From Diplodia intermedia (taxonomy: Eukaryota; Ascomycota; Dothideomycetes; Botryosphaeriales; Botryosphaeriaceae), in assembly GCA_021495925.1 (NCBI GenBank), contig JAKEKT010000063.1, forward strand, positions 62,001 through 126,000: a stretch of 64,000 nt of DNA. The letters run 5' to 3'. Within the stretch, counting starts at the first letter, position 1. The number at the start of each line of letters is the position of its first letter. The position numbers and the translations under genes are program-made. Below, piece by piece: positions 44,023 to 54,070 of the stretch. Below the pieces are notes generated by a model, which saw only the letters and a list, made by a program, of their open reading frames with translations, was not told the DNA's origin and made no database searches.

Positions 44023-46394
44023 ATGGCTGTCGCTACACTCAACCCCGAGAACGATGTTGGGGAGACCATCCCCCCGCTCACTGCTCATGTGCGTCCTTTG
44101 TCCACGCGCGCCCCTCCGGCGCTGCCACAGTAACGTCATTGCTAACCGCCGCAGGCCGTGAGCGTTTCATTGCCAACATGGGACGCCAACGTTGGCTACG
44201 AGGAGGGCCGACCGGACGTGGTTGACAGGATGAAGACAGGTTACCCGCGGTATGCTCTCTATGGGGCGTCAATGGCACTCTAGCTCACTGAAACCCGCAG
44301 TTTCTTTGTTCACAAATCCATTGCCCGCTTCGCTGAGGCCATTGCTGCTACCTACGGTCTTCAGACTGATAGTGCTATGCTCTTCCCTTCCCACGCAGTT
44401 GCCGCCCGCTGCGCCGATTTCTTCCATCAGCAGGCTCCCGAGCTTGCGCCCAGCCAAGTCCGCATCATCGACCTTGTGACCAGCCCAGAGCACACGCACC
44501 CTCAGGACCGTGTTTTGCCTCGGGTGTCCGCCGTACTCTTCCCAAAGGATAGATTCAAGATTGCGAAGACCTTCTGGCAACACTCGGGCGACGGTGTATC
44601 TAGCCGTAGGGCCGAATACTGTCACAAGGCGTTCGAAGATGGCTTGCTGGTAGAAAAATCGCAAGCGGGGCAGCGCATGTGCAAGGGGCCCCGAAGGTAC
44701 CAGAAGAAAGGTTCTGTGGATCTTTCTGCCCATCAAACTGCACCCGTGAGGGAGCCAGACGGCCAGGATCCTCTGCGCTTTGTAGAGGAAAGGTTTGGCA
44801 GGAACCTGGACGTCGGGTTCGCAGAAAATGCCAAGCTCGCAATCCAAAGGCGCATCGCAGGATCTTTGACGGCCAATGTAGAGCTGGAAGAAGCATTGAA
44901 GCTCGAGCGGGACCATGAGCGGACTCGTCCTGTGGCTGGCTTCTCAGAGGACGACGTGTACTTGTTTCCTTCCGGCATGAGCGCAATCTTCAATACCCAC
45001 CGGATCATGATGGCGACCCTAGGCCAGCGGAAGAGTGTCAGCTACGGATTCCCGTACATTGACACACTTAAGATTCTCGAAAAATTCGGCCCTGGCGCTG
45101 TGTTCTACGGGTTTGGATCTTCAGAGGAGCTGGACGAGTTTGAGAAACGCCTCGAGGGTGGCGAGAAGTTCCTCGCACTCTTCTGCGAGTTTCCAGGCAA
45201 CCCGCTCCTCAGGGCGCCAGACCTAGAGCGAATCAGGGCGCTTGCGGACAAATTCGATTTCGGCGTTGTGGTGGACGAGACGATCGGGAACTTCCTGAAC
45301 GTGCACGTCCTTCCTTTTGCGGATGTCGTTGTCAGCAGCCTTACCAAGATTTTCAGCGGCGACAGCAATGTCATGGGGGGCAGGTGAGTCTTGCTCGTTC
45401 CGGTATTTCGAGCGACAACTAAAAATAGGCGCAGTGCAATCCTCAACCCGAAGGGACGGTACTACGACTTGATCAAGAAGACGTGGGCAGCCGAGTACGA
45501 GGATAACGTGTGGCCGGAGGATGCAATTTTCCTGGAACGCAACAGCCGCGACTTCATCTCGCGCATTGAGCGGATCAATGTGAACGCGGAGGCCATTTGC
45601 GAAGTTCTCATGAAGCACCCGAAAGGTAGAGTTGCAGCGCCAAGAGCGATGGGAAAGCAATACTGACCAGGGGCAGTAAAACAAGTACACTATCCCAAGT
45701 ACAGCCCAACGCGGGCGTTTTACGACCGCTGCAAGAGGCCCACCGGCGGTTATGGCGGTCTGCTGTCAGCCACTTTCTACTCAACGGAAGATGCCACCAA
45801 ATTCTTCGACCATCTGGACACCGCAAAAGGCCCCAGTTTGGGCACGAACTTTACTCTCAGGTTGGTAGCCTTGATCGGCGTTCTCGAACGTAAGACGCGC
45901 AGGCTAACCTGCACAATGAACAGTTCACCGTACGTCCTCCTAGCTCATTTCACCGAGCTTGATTGGGTAAGTTGCTCTCCATTATGACGCGTGCCGGGAA
46001 TAGCGAAACGCGTCGCACTAGGAAGCGAGATGGGCAGGCGCTCACTCGGAGTTGCAAGTTCTCGCGCAAGATGGAGCATCCGTCCGGTACCTTTCGTCCG
46101 GACGAACTTCCTCATTAGCGAGTAGAGCAAAGTGCCCGCTAGCCCTACCGCGCCACCCTGGTGGGCTGTCGCATGGGGCGGGCGCCGGGTAGCCTGCAGC
46201 GAGGCCCATCTCGCATCTAGCGTTGCAGTTGCAGAACATGAGCGTCAACGTAATAGCAAGCTCGGCCTGGCTAACCGACGACACAGGCGGCCTCCTACGG
46301 CGTCGAGTCCAACCTGGTCCGGTTCAGCGTCGGGTTGGAGGACACCGCGCAGCTGGTGGAGGTGTTCAATCGGGCGCTCGCGGCTATGGAATGA
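44023..46394 (+). CDS. Cystathionine gamma-synthase family PLP enzyme
   Basis: Fold-type I PLP enzyme of the Cys/Met metabolism family, most like the fungal Str2/met-7 cystathionine gamma-synthases of transsulfuration; the related YLL058W/YML082W group cannot be excluded. Seven exons: 44023-44088, 44155-44249, 44301-45383, 45435-45625, 45677-45860, 45924-45966, 46287-46394; 589 aa. The fungal N-terminal extension (SIP-like ETIPPLTAHAVSVSLPTW, MKTGYPRFFVHKSIAR) precedes the catalytic domain: FPSGMSAIFNTHR, SYGFPYIDTLKILEKFGPG, CEFPGNPLLRAPDLE, the PLP Asp in VVDETIGNFL, and the PLP lysine in SSLTKIFSGDSNVMGGS. C-terminal domain ends NLVRFSVGLEDTAQLVEVF. The junction at 45,384-45,434 uses the second AG, restoring the conserved GGS. 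The last intron (320 nt) is unusually long. Confidence 0.88.
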
Positions 46395-49300
46395 CGGGTT
46401 GGCGATGGGCCTGGGTCGGCACCGAGAAGAGGGATGCCGGTGGGGAATCGAATTGCCGACGGGCGTTCGGATTTTTTATTGGGGGCGGATACGCGGTCTC
46501 GACAAGTGTGACACCAAAAAGTAGCTCCATCCTCGAAAAGGATCAGAAAGAACGCCGTTGGCACCGGCAAATGCGGGCTACTGCCTGGGGCGCCCTGCCC
46601 GGTTTCTCCATCAATAATATGCGCGGGCTAACAGGCCATCTGCCACCCGAGGCATGGCACAGTCACTGGGCGCGCCGACGAAGGCAACGCAGAGCCGATG
46701 ACGGCCAGGCGGCCGCGGACAGCCGAGACGGCCAGCATGGAATGACCGCATCCACGGTGGGGCCAAAAAAGAAAGGCTCATGCATGGGGCGATGGACTGA
46801 TCTCGCAGTGCGCGCTCTTCAAAAGCAAGTGGCGGCGAAAAAAACGGCATCGCTTGCCCGAATGGAGCAAGACATAACCTAAAATGCGCGGACCCGCCGC
46901 CCTGGGGACTGCACGCACAAGGCGTCGCGCCTTTTTCTCACTTTTGATTTCCGCGCCTCTGCTCGGAGACATTATTGACACCAACGCTTTGCGCGGCGCA
47001 GAGATGCTGGAAAGTGAGGCACTCATCATCATTATTTTTTTTCGCTCGTTTCTATTCGTCTGCCTCACCCCCATTTTTCGCGTGATGTTCGATGCCCGTC
47101 GGTGGTCCCTGACAGCCGGTCAGGGATGGGCTTGCTAGCAGCACGCACGAGGAGCGAAACGGCAGGACAGGGTGCAGCCCGCGTATCTTGTTGGGCGTCC
47201 CGACGTTCCCCGACACTGCTCGGCAGGTTCCCTGACACACCATAGGGCGGCGCATGTGTGGAGAGGGGCTTGCACAACGCCCGGCCAGGGGGTTCGAGGG
47301 ATGAATTGGCTTCTTCGCACAGAAGTCCTATTTCCGCGCGGGAAATGGCGCGCATCCGCAGGAGAGAGAAAAATAAAAAAGGGTCAGGGAACGCCAACAG
47401 GACGACTGAAGACAGGCGTGCCCCCGAACGGGCAAGGGCCAGAGCGAGGGCCAGGGCGACCGAGCGCGCATATCGGAAATCTGGAGATTCCGCCGTACCG
47501 CGCGACCGGCGGTCCAGTCATCTGGAGCTCAATGCTCGGCGTGATGATGCCGGTGCGATGATCACCATTGCTGCCTGGGGCACGACGGGCCCAGGCGAAC
47601 TACCGCGTTTTGGAAGTAATCCGCGAGCCCTGGACTGGGGCACAGTTGCGAGCAATGCCTACATTGGGAGGGTGCTCGCTCCGCAACGCGAGGCCTCGAC
47701 AGAGGCGAGCGGGGCGCGGGCACCGCGCATGTCTGCTCGTCGAGCGTTGTCGAGGACTGCTGATGTGTGCGGCACGGGCGACATGCTTCCTTGCGGCGAG
47801 CGCCCCGTGGGCGTGGGCGTGGGCTACAGCGGCACTCCAAAAATCGGCAAGGCGCGCGTTTGCGCAATGTCCATGTGCCAGCTGCCAGGTCCCCTGTCGC
47901 GCAACCCCGGTGCGCGATCCGACGATCTCGCCGAAAGCGACAACGAGGCATGGACGCTGTTCGACGTGACGACGACGACCACGGAGTTCCCGCTGGCAGC
48001 GCACCGCCCATCACATGCGCACCCACAACAAAAGGCCCTGTGGCCGTTTCAAATTCGAGCCACCCGTCCCGAAAGGAGGGCTGCTGAGGCTGATCGCTCG
48101 GCGTTCTCCAGCTGGGGAAGTGGCGCCTGCCAGCAAGCCGCACCCAGGGTGCGCAAGCAAAGGGAGACGTCGTTGTCCGCAATGCCTCGAAAGCGACAAG
48201 CCCGAGGGCTGGAAGCCGATCAGATGACTGCCGGCGCCGTGCTAAGACTTCGGGGCCGAGTTTTGGACAAGAGACGAAGCGTGGTTGTTGCCGTCCTGGC
48301 GCCTTTTCTCTGGCGTGTCGAAGCTCGTCCTTGGAAAGCAGGCGAAACGGAGATTTTGGACGCCGAGCGGTTTGTTGATATGGCGATCATCGACATCCGC
48401 CCTTGCGTGCATCCTCTGGCGCGGGCGCGGGGATGCGTGGAGATCATCCAGCACTTCATAACGCCTCCCCTGTCCGGCAGCGGCCGCCGTGCCGCGCGTG
48501 TGTAAGGTCGAAATTAAGGAGAGCTAGGCCGCCGGATGGCTCTCGATTGCGGCGCGCGGGCCCTTGTATGGCGCCTACAAGGTGTTGAAATTGGAAGCGG
48601 CCTTCGGCTTCGAGGACGCCGAAGGCCGAGAGGCGCTATGCCTCAGCAGTAGTGTACTGTACAGAGGTTCAAAAATCAACCGGACCGACCTGTTCTCAGA
48701 GTCGTCAGTGGCGGTCACTTGTCTTCAGCCGCGCGCTAGAGCAAGCATATACAGCAGAGCGCTGTGGCTCCACCTCCCGCTCGCGTTAGCGCAACACAGC
48801 TAAAGACGGCATCTTCGGCGAGTCCTGGAGATCCCGTCACCCCTTGAATGCGGACGGAGGGCCGGGCGCCCGTCCGCCGTCGTCAGCGCGGCCGAACGGG
48901 GAGAGCGCATACGCCGTGCTCTGGACGCGAGTTTGGAAAGCGTCTTCGCTGCCGCCGCCGCCGCTGCTGCTGCTGATGCTACTGCTGCTGATGCCGCTGC
49001 TGCTGCTACTTCCAACACACCTGGAGATTGGGCTCTGATATAGCGTGCCAGAGTAGCGGGAGGAGCACCGGCGGCGACAGCCCCCAACCCTGCGACGGCA
49101 GCCATGGCGCCGGCAACTCCCAGCACAGGGTCTCGTCGTCGCGGGCAGCAAAGCAGCACTGCGCGACGCGGCCGGCTCCAACCAACATGATCGACAGGCT
49201 CGCTCCCGCATCCCATTGGTGCAATATTGGCTGGCAGCGCTCAGGCCTGGCCATGTGGTTGGGGCTCTCTGCTCGGTGGACGGGCGGAAGGGCGGGTCGG

Positions 49301-50578
49301 GGTCATCTGCTGGGCGGGCGGTGCGCTGCTGGAGATGGGCGGAGAGGCTAGGCCGGCGCGCGCGCATGGCCGCGCTGCTCATCGGCGCTTCTGCGCGCGC
49401 TGCCGCAGCCGGCGGAGGTGTTGCTGGGTGCCACCGGCATCATGCGACTGGCACCCGTTACCCCAGTGGACGTCAGGAAGTGGGGAAGCGTGAAGATCGC
49501 TTGGCTGGTGGCCCGCCGTTTGGCAGTGACAAGCAGGCAGCGGCGGCGAGTGTCGATCCGAGCGCCCGGTCTGGCACCGATTTGGACCGGCAGGCTGGGC
49601 GCAATGCGAAAGCGAGGGCATGGCAGATGCGCAGGGCTAAGCCGCAGGGTGCAGGGTGCCCGTGGGCGGTGGGTCGGAGGCAGCTAGGCAGCAATGGCTC
49701 GTGCCAAGAGCCCGCAGCTAAGCAACACTGCGCGCTGTCCCTACCTCGCTGCTATCATGTTGGCTGTTGCTAAAGAAAGACGCCGGCCGTGGCGCAGTGG
49801 CCGCTCGGCGGGGCTGTCGAGATCGATCACTGCCCACACGCCCTTCACCTGGCCACCGCCGCGACCAGCCTGCGGCGACCAGCCTGCGGCGACGAGCCCT
49901 CGAGGCCCGCCGCGCCGGCCGGCGGGAGCTCGCAGGCGCACTCGCCCTATTTTGGGCCGGCAGCGAAACACCCACTGAAACGACCCGTCTGCGTGCCTCT
50001 CCAGAAAATGCGGCCGCCTCGAGCGCCACCAACACGCGTGACTGGGCCCAAGCCCCTGGCCCAATGGCGGTAAACCCAGGGCTCGCCAGAAGAGCGCTCC
50101 CGGAGCCAGTGTCACCGCAGCTACACGCCTGACAAAGCACGCGCTCTGCAGGCAAGCGTACCATGCGCCGCCCGCCCAGCCCAAAGCTTGTACCAATCTC
50201 CCGTCCCATCGTTGACAGACGTGCAGGTGCCAGGCACGCAGGTGGCATCATATCCTATGCCCACACTAAATCGTGGCCCGCACGGGTTTTCCCCCCAAGC
50301 GTGCTGACAGGGGGGCGAATCCTTCACGCGCACGGAGCCAACCAGGCGAGTGTTGGTTCTTCCACCATGTTGTAGACATCTATATGATGTACCCTCGCCC
50401 CCCGGACATGGCGCAGGCAGCTGCTGTCCGAGTGTGAACGTTTTTAGCTGTTCTCCCAGCCCACGAGCTTCCGTCGCCCAACTACTTCATGATATAAGAC
50501 ATCATATCTTGCCGAATAAAGCCCAGGGTAAGAGCGTTGCGGCGTGGCAGTCCCCATCACCTCGCTGCCGTGCTGAAC
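46395..50578. other. 4.2 kb GC-rich region, no gene recognised
   Basis: Stretches from the PLP enzyme to the C2H2 transcription factor. Frames of up to about 415 codons (47,258-48,505 +) exist, with long antisense frames opposite them, as expected by chance in GC-rich DNA. Their composition (Arg, Ala, Pro, Ser-rich) and lack of motifs argue against coding. It may be promoter or leader DNA of the regulator downstream. Confidence 0.45.
48945..49015 (+). repeat. GCC/GCT trinucleotide repeat
   Basis: Imperfect run of GCCGCC, CTGCTGCTG and CTGCTGATG over about 65 bases in non-coding DNA. Confidence 0.75.
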
Positions 50579-51943
50579 ATGGCTGCCCCCAGATCCTCCC
50601 CTCGACCAGATCCCGAGACCGCATCAGATCCACGCCCCTCCCGAGACTCCTTCGCGCCTCATAGCCCATCCTTCCCCGCAGCGAGCCCGCTGCGTGGCCC
50701 ATCTTATTCGCAACACCTCCTGGACCCTGCCTTCGACGGCGCCGCTCAGGATCTCGACCTCCTTGGTCCACCGCCCTCCCTGGATTTTAACTACGACCTG
50801 GACCCCAACCAAGCCGACCAATCGTGCCACCGTCCTCCGAGCCACGGTGAACAAGACATGAGGTAACCCGGACTCCAACCACCTCGGACGCCACCAAGAA
50901 GCAATCATCACTCATCAGCTTTGCAGCTCTCTCGGCTTCATGATGCCCTCACAGTACGGCTCTTTCCCTCCCCCGGGGCCCAGCTACGATCCTTATGGTG
51001 AGTTGTTCCACCTCCGGAGCCGCGCAGAGCCACGACCATGCCAGAGGCGAGAGAAAAGCGGGCCACTTGCTCGGCGACGCCGGGGAATGCTGAAGTGTTG
51101 TCCTGGCAGTGGACCAGTGGACCAGAAAAAGACGGACTTTCAAGGGATATGCCTGGCTCATCGGCGCACTCTCGGGGCTTTTTGCAACAACAGAGCGGGG
51201 GCTGATAGTGATGACTAGGTTACGCACCGGAGCAGACGCAGCAATCATCGCCGCAGCACCAGGCCTACACGCAGAGCAGCGGCGCCCCCTCTCCGTACAT
51301 GCAGTCGTATCCCTCGGTGCTCAGGAGCAGCCCCGGTGCCGACTACCCCTCCAGACACGGCTCGATAGCAAGCTCGACATCCGGAGGCTACGTGCCAGTT
51401 TCCAGCGACGGATCCATGCCGGGTGCGAACGCACAGGCGTCGCCGTACCCACCCATCCACCCGAACATCTCTGCGCCCTACGGGGCCAACTACTCGACGT
51501 AAGATATCTGCCATGTACACGAGCGCGGCGCGTCAGCCCTAACAAAAGACAGCCAGCCAGCCCAATACGGGGCCAACGCAGGATACGGGGTTCCATACGG
51601 ACAGACGCCAGCAGCAGCACCGCCGATGTACGCAGGCGCCGGCGCACAGTACCAAGCACCGTACCCCGCCGGCAGCGCAACAGACCCGTCAGCACAGCTC
51701 GGAGCCGACCGAGGGGTGCGCGTGCTCAACTCCAGGCCGAAGCCGCAGTGCTGGGAGCACGGGTGCAACGGACGCCAGTTCTCGACCTTCAGCAACCTCC
51801 TGCGGCATCAGCGCGAGAAGTCGGGCACGGCGGCCAAGTCATACTGCCCGCGGTGCGGCGCAGAGTTCACGCGGACAACGGCACGCAACGGGCACATGGC
51901 GCATGACAAGTGCAAGCCACGCAAGACGTCGGACGCATCATGA
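50579..51943 (+). CDS. C2H2 zinc-finger transcription factor
   Basis: Four exons, 50579-50862, 50927-50997, 51219-51498 and 51553-51943, give 341 aa. The start opens MAAPRSSPRPDPE; another in-frame ATG lies 42 bases upstream. The N-terminal 260 residues are low complexity, rich in Pro, Ser, Tyr, Gln and Gly (SSPQHQAYTQSSGAPSPYMQ), like an activation domain. The C-terminal 70 residues hold two fingers: C-x4-C (CWEHGC) with FSNLLRH, and C-x2-C with a long loop, GHMAHDKC. This paired arrangement is common in fungal C2H2 regulators of unknown role. Probably nuclear and DNA-binding. Intron 2 is 221 nt; intron 3 uses the second AG (CAG before CCAGCC) to keep frame. The gene stands alone, with 4.2 kb free upstream and 2.1 kb downstream. 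Confidence 0.85.
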
Positions 51944-52367
51944 AGACGGGCCCAGAGGGAAAAGCAGTGACGTGCGTTGCCGGCCTCTTCGGACAGCGCA
52001 CGGGGCAAACCACGTATGACATGCATGATCTTCTTCTTTTTGCGGCCAGCGTCGCATCAGCTGGCTCTCAGCCGCTCGCTTGGCCGCGGGGAGCCTGGCC
52101 TTGGGCAGTGCTTCTCTTTATTTTCCTCATTCCGAGATGGCGGATCTCGAAGCAGCATGGCGCGGTGTTTTGGAGGGCATTTTGGGTTTGTTTGAGCATT
52201 TTACCACGGCGTTGGACGCGGGGCTAGGGGGCCGGCAAGCAGGTCCGAGGGGGACGGCATCCTTCGTTATTCGGCGCAGCAGAGGCAGCCGCAGCAGCGG
52301 GCCTCCCAAAGATACCAACTCCGTTACCTCGTTTCTCAGCACACAATTACATACCACTATCGAATGC

Positions 52368-52420
52368 AGCATCATCATCAGCAGCACCATCAGCATCATA
52401 ATCATCATCGTCATCCTGCT
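52368..52420 (+). repeat. ATC/CATCAG simple repeat
   Basis: CATCATCATCAGCAGCACC followed by further CATCAT and CATCG units. Confidence 0.7.
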
Positions 52421-53496
52421 CGCACAGGGGTGCCGGAAGCGGGCAGGCTTGCGATGTCATCATCTGCTTTGGTAGGTGCTGCTCGCTGCGCCGTGACCGC
52501 GACGGCTCCTTCACTTGCCGGTTGCATCGGTCCCGAGGCAGATCCTCGCGTAGCAGGGCAGCCAGGTACATTATTTTTGGCAGCGAGGGCACGTTAGCGC
52601 AGGCGTCAAAACAGAGTGCTGACTGTGCCCGGCGTGCTGGCCATTTGGCGCAGCTGCGGGCTGACATGGGCGGCCGCAAGTGGCATGACCTGGGCCCCCG
52701 GCTCGGCGACGCGAATGGTACGAGAGGAGGGTCTGGATATTGGTCTCATCTGGCAATGTTGGTTGTCTCGCCTCGAGCCGCCATTAGCGGCCACTCCGGC
52801 GGTCTGGACGGGCGCAATGATCTGCCACGAGCGATCGAGTCTCTCAGCCGCAGGCCGGCCGGACGGCGCGCCCAACGGTTGGCCCGGAGCAGAGGGCGCA
52901 ATCGCCAGGCGGCTTACCCGGCGAACAACCTTTGCTCGTTGTGGCTGCCGCGCCCTCAGCCCTGGCACTGCACGTTGGCGCAAGGTACCCAAGGCATCAG
53001 TCAGCTGCTCGTGCAGCGTGCATCCGGGGCTGGGGTAGCGCGATCGTCACGAGCGGTATTGCGAGGCCCTAAGGATGCCCCGCCGGCTTCCAGAAAGACC
53101 CGGCTGTGGGGATGGGAACAGGCAGCCTTAGGCAACAGTTAGGCGGTGTGGGCGCGCATGTAGGCGGGGCACCGACGGACAGAGCCCCGACCTGTCACAC
53201 GTGTGGCTGCCGCCGCTGCAGACTGCGGCCCTATGCTGCTCTGCCCGACGCTGCGCGGTAGTTGCCAGCGAGCTAGTCTCATCACCGCCCCCCCAAGTCG
53301 CTAGCTATGCGACTCTGCGGCGCAGGTCCGACGCCAGGCTTCGAGGCCGTCTCCGCGGCCTGCCGGCCCCAACTGGCTCCACCCGACTCCAGCGCACGGG
53401 ACGGCGCCGTGCCCGTCTTCTGCGAACCGCAACCGCGCGCGACGCCCTCACGTGGCCAGCAACCGCGTTCAAGGTCGCTCTGGCCGAAGCACGACA

Positions 53497-53550
53497 ATGC
53501 CAATGCCAATAATGCCAATGCCAGTGCCTGCCTGTGCCTGTGCCTACCGC
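53497..53550 (+). repeat. AATGCC then TGCCTG hexamer repeats
   Basis: Four or five copies of AATGCC (one as AATAATGCC) pass directly into GCCTGTGCCTG units. Confidence 0.75.
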
Positions 53551-54070
53551 GAGGTCCAGCGCCGACCTAGGTAGGTGGCTCGTTTGCCGGCGTGGAAGAA
53601 TGCCCCTCCGGCCGCGACCCCAGACCGCCCACGTTCTGGGAAGGAGCTGCCGGGGCCGGGAGGAGTCATCGACCAGCCGTGAGCCTTCGCTTCGACACCT
53701 GCACCAACAGGACCTCTCTCCATCAACACCACTGCCACCCTTCACCACCGCGCTCGTATTGCACCATGCCCAGCATGTGGCTCTGCTAGCTTGGCCACCC
53801 TACCTGCCAGCCTACGGCTTGACCCGCCCCTCCAGCAACGCATATTGCCCCCTGTTGAATTAGCCAAGATGTCACCATTATCATCGACCTCATACCGAAT
53901 ACGGCCTTCATTATCTACCTACACGAGCTTATCGGGGAGCTTCTATCGTTTGCCCTGAACTGCCGTTGCCCGCGAGCCGCAGAGCCCGCCGCCCAAACGT
54001 CAACACACTGAAGCAGAGACGTTAGGTGCTTGACCAGGCGCCACGGAAGCCTGACCCTTGTGCTTCCACC

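Larger units (their letters stand above)
51944..54070. other. 2.1 kb gene-free region
   Basis: GC-rich, with simple repeats at 52,368-52,420 and 53,497-53,550. No conserved frame or RNA gene recognised. The right end is the promoter of the GTPase gene. Confidence 0.5.

Noticed and set aside
47258..48505. 415-codon + frame as a novel gene
   Set aside because: Long frames also lie on the opposite strand over the same GC-rich DNA. The translation is Arg/Ala/Pro-rich without motifs, and no splice pattern extends it.
49783..49860. tRNA gene (box A-like TGGCGCAGTGG)
   Set aside because: No box B GGTTCRANNCC at the right distance and no cloverleaf could be drawn.
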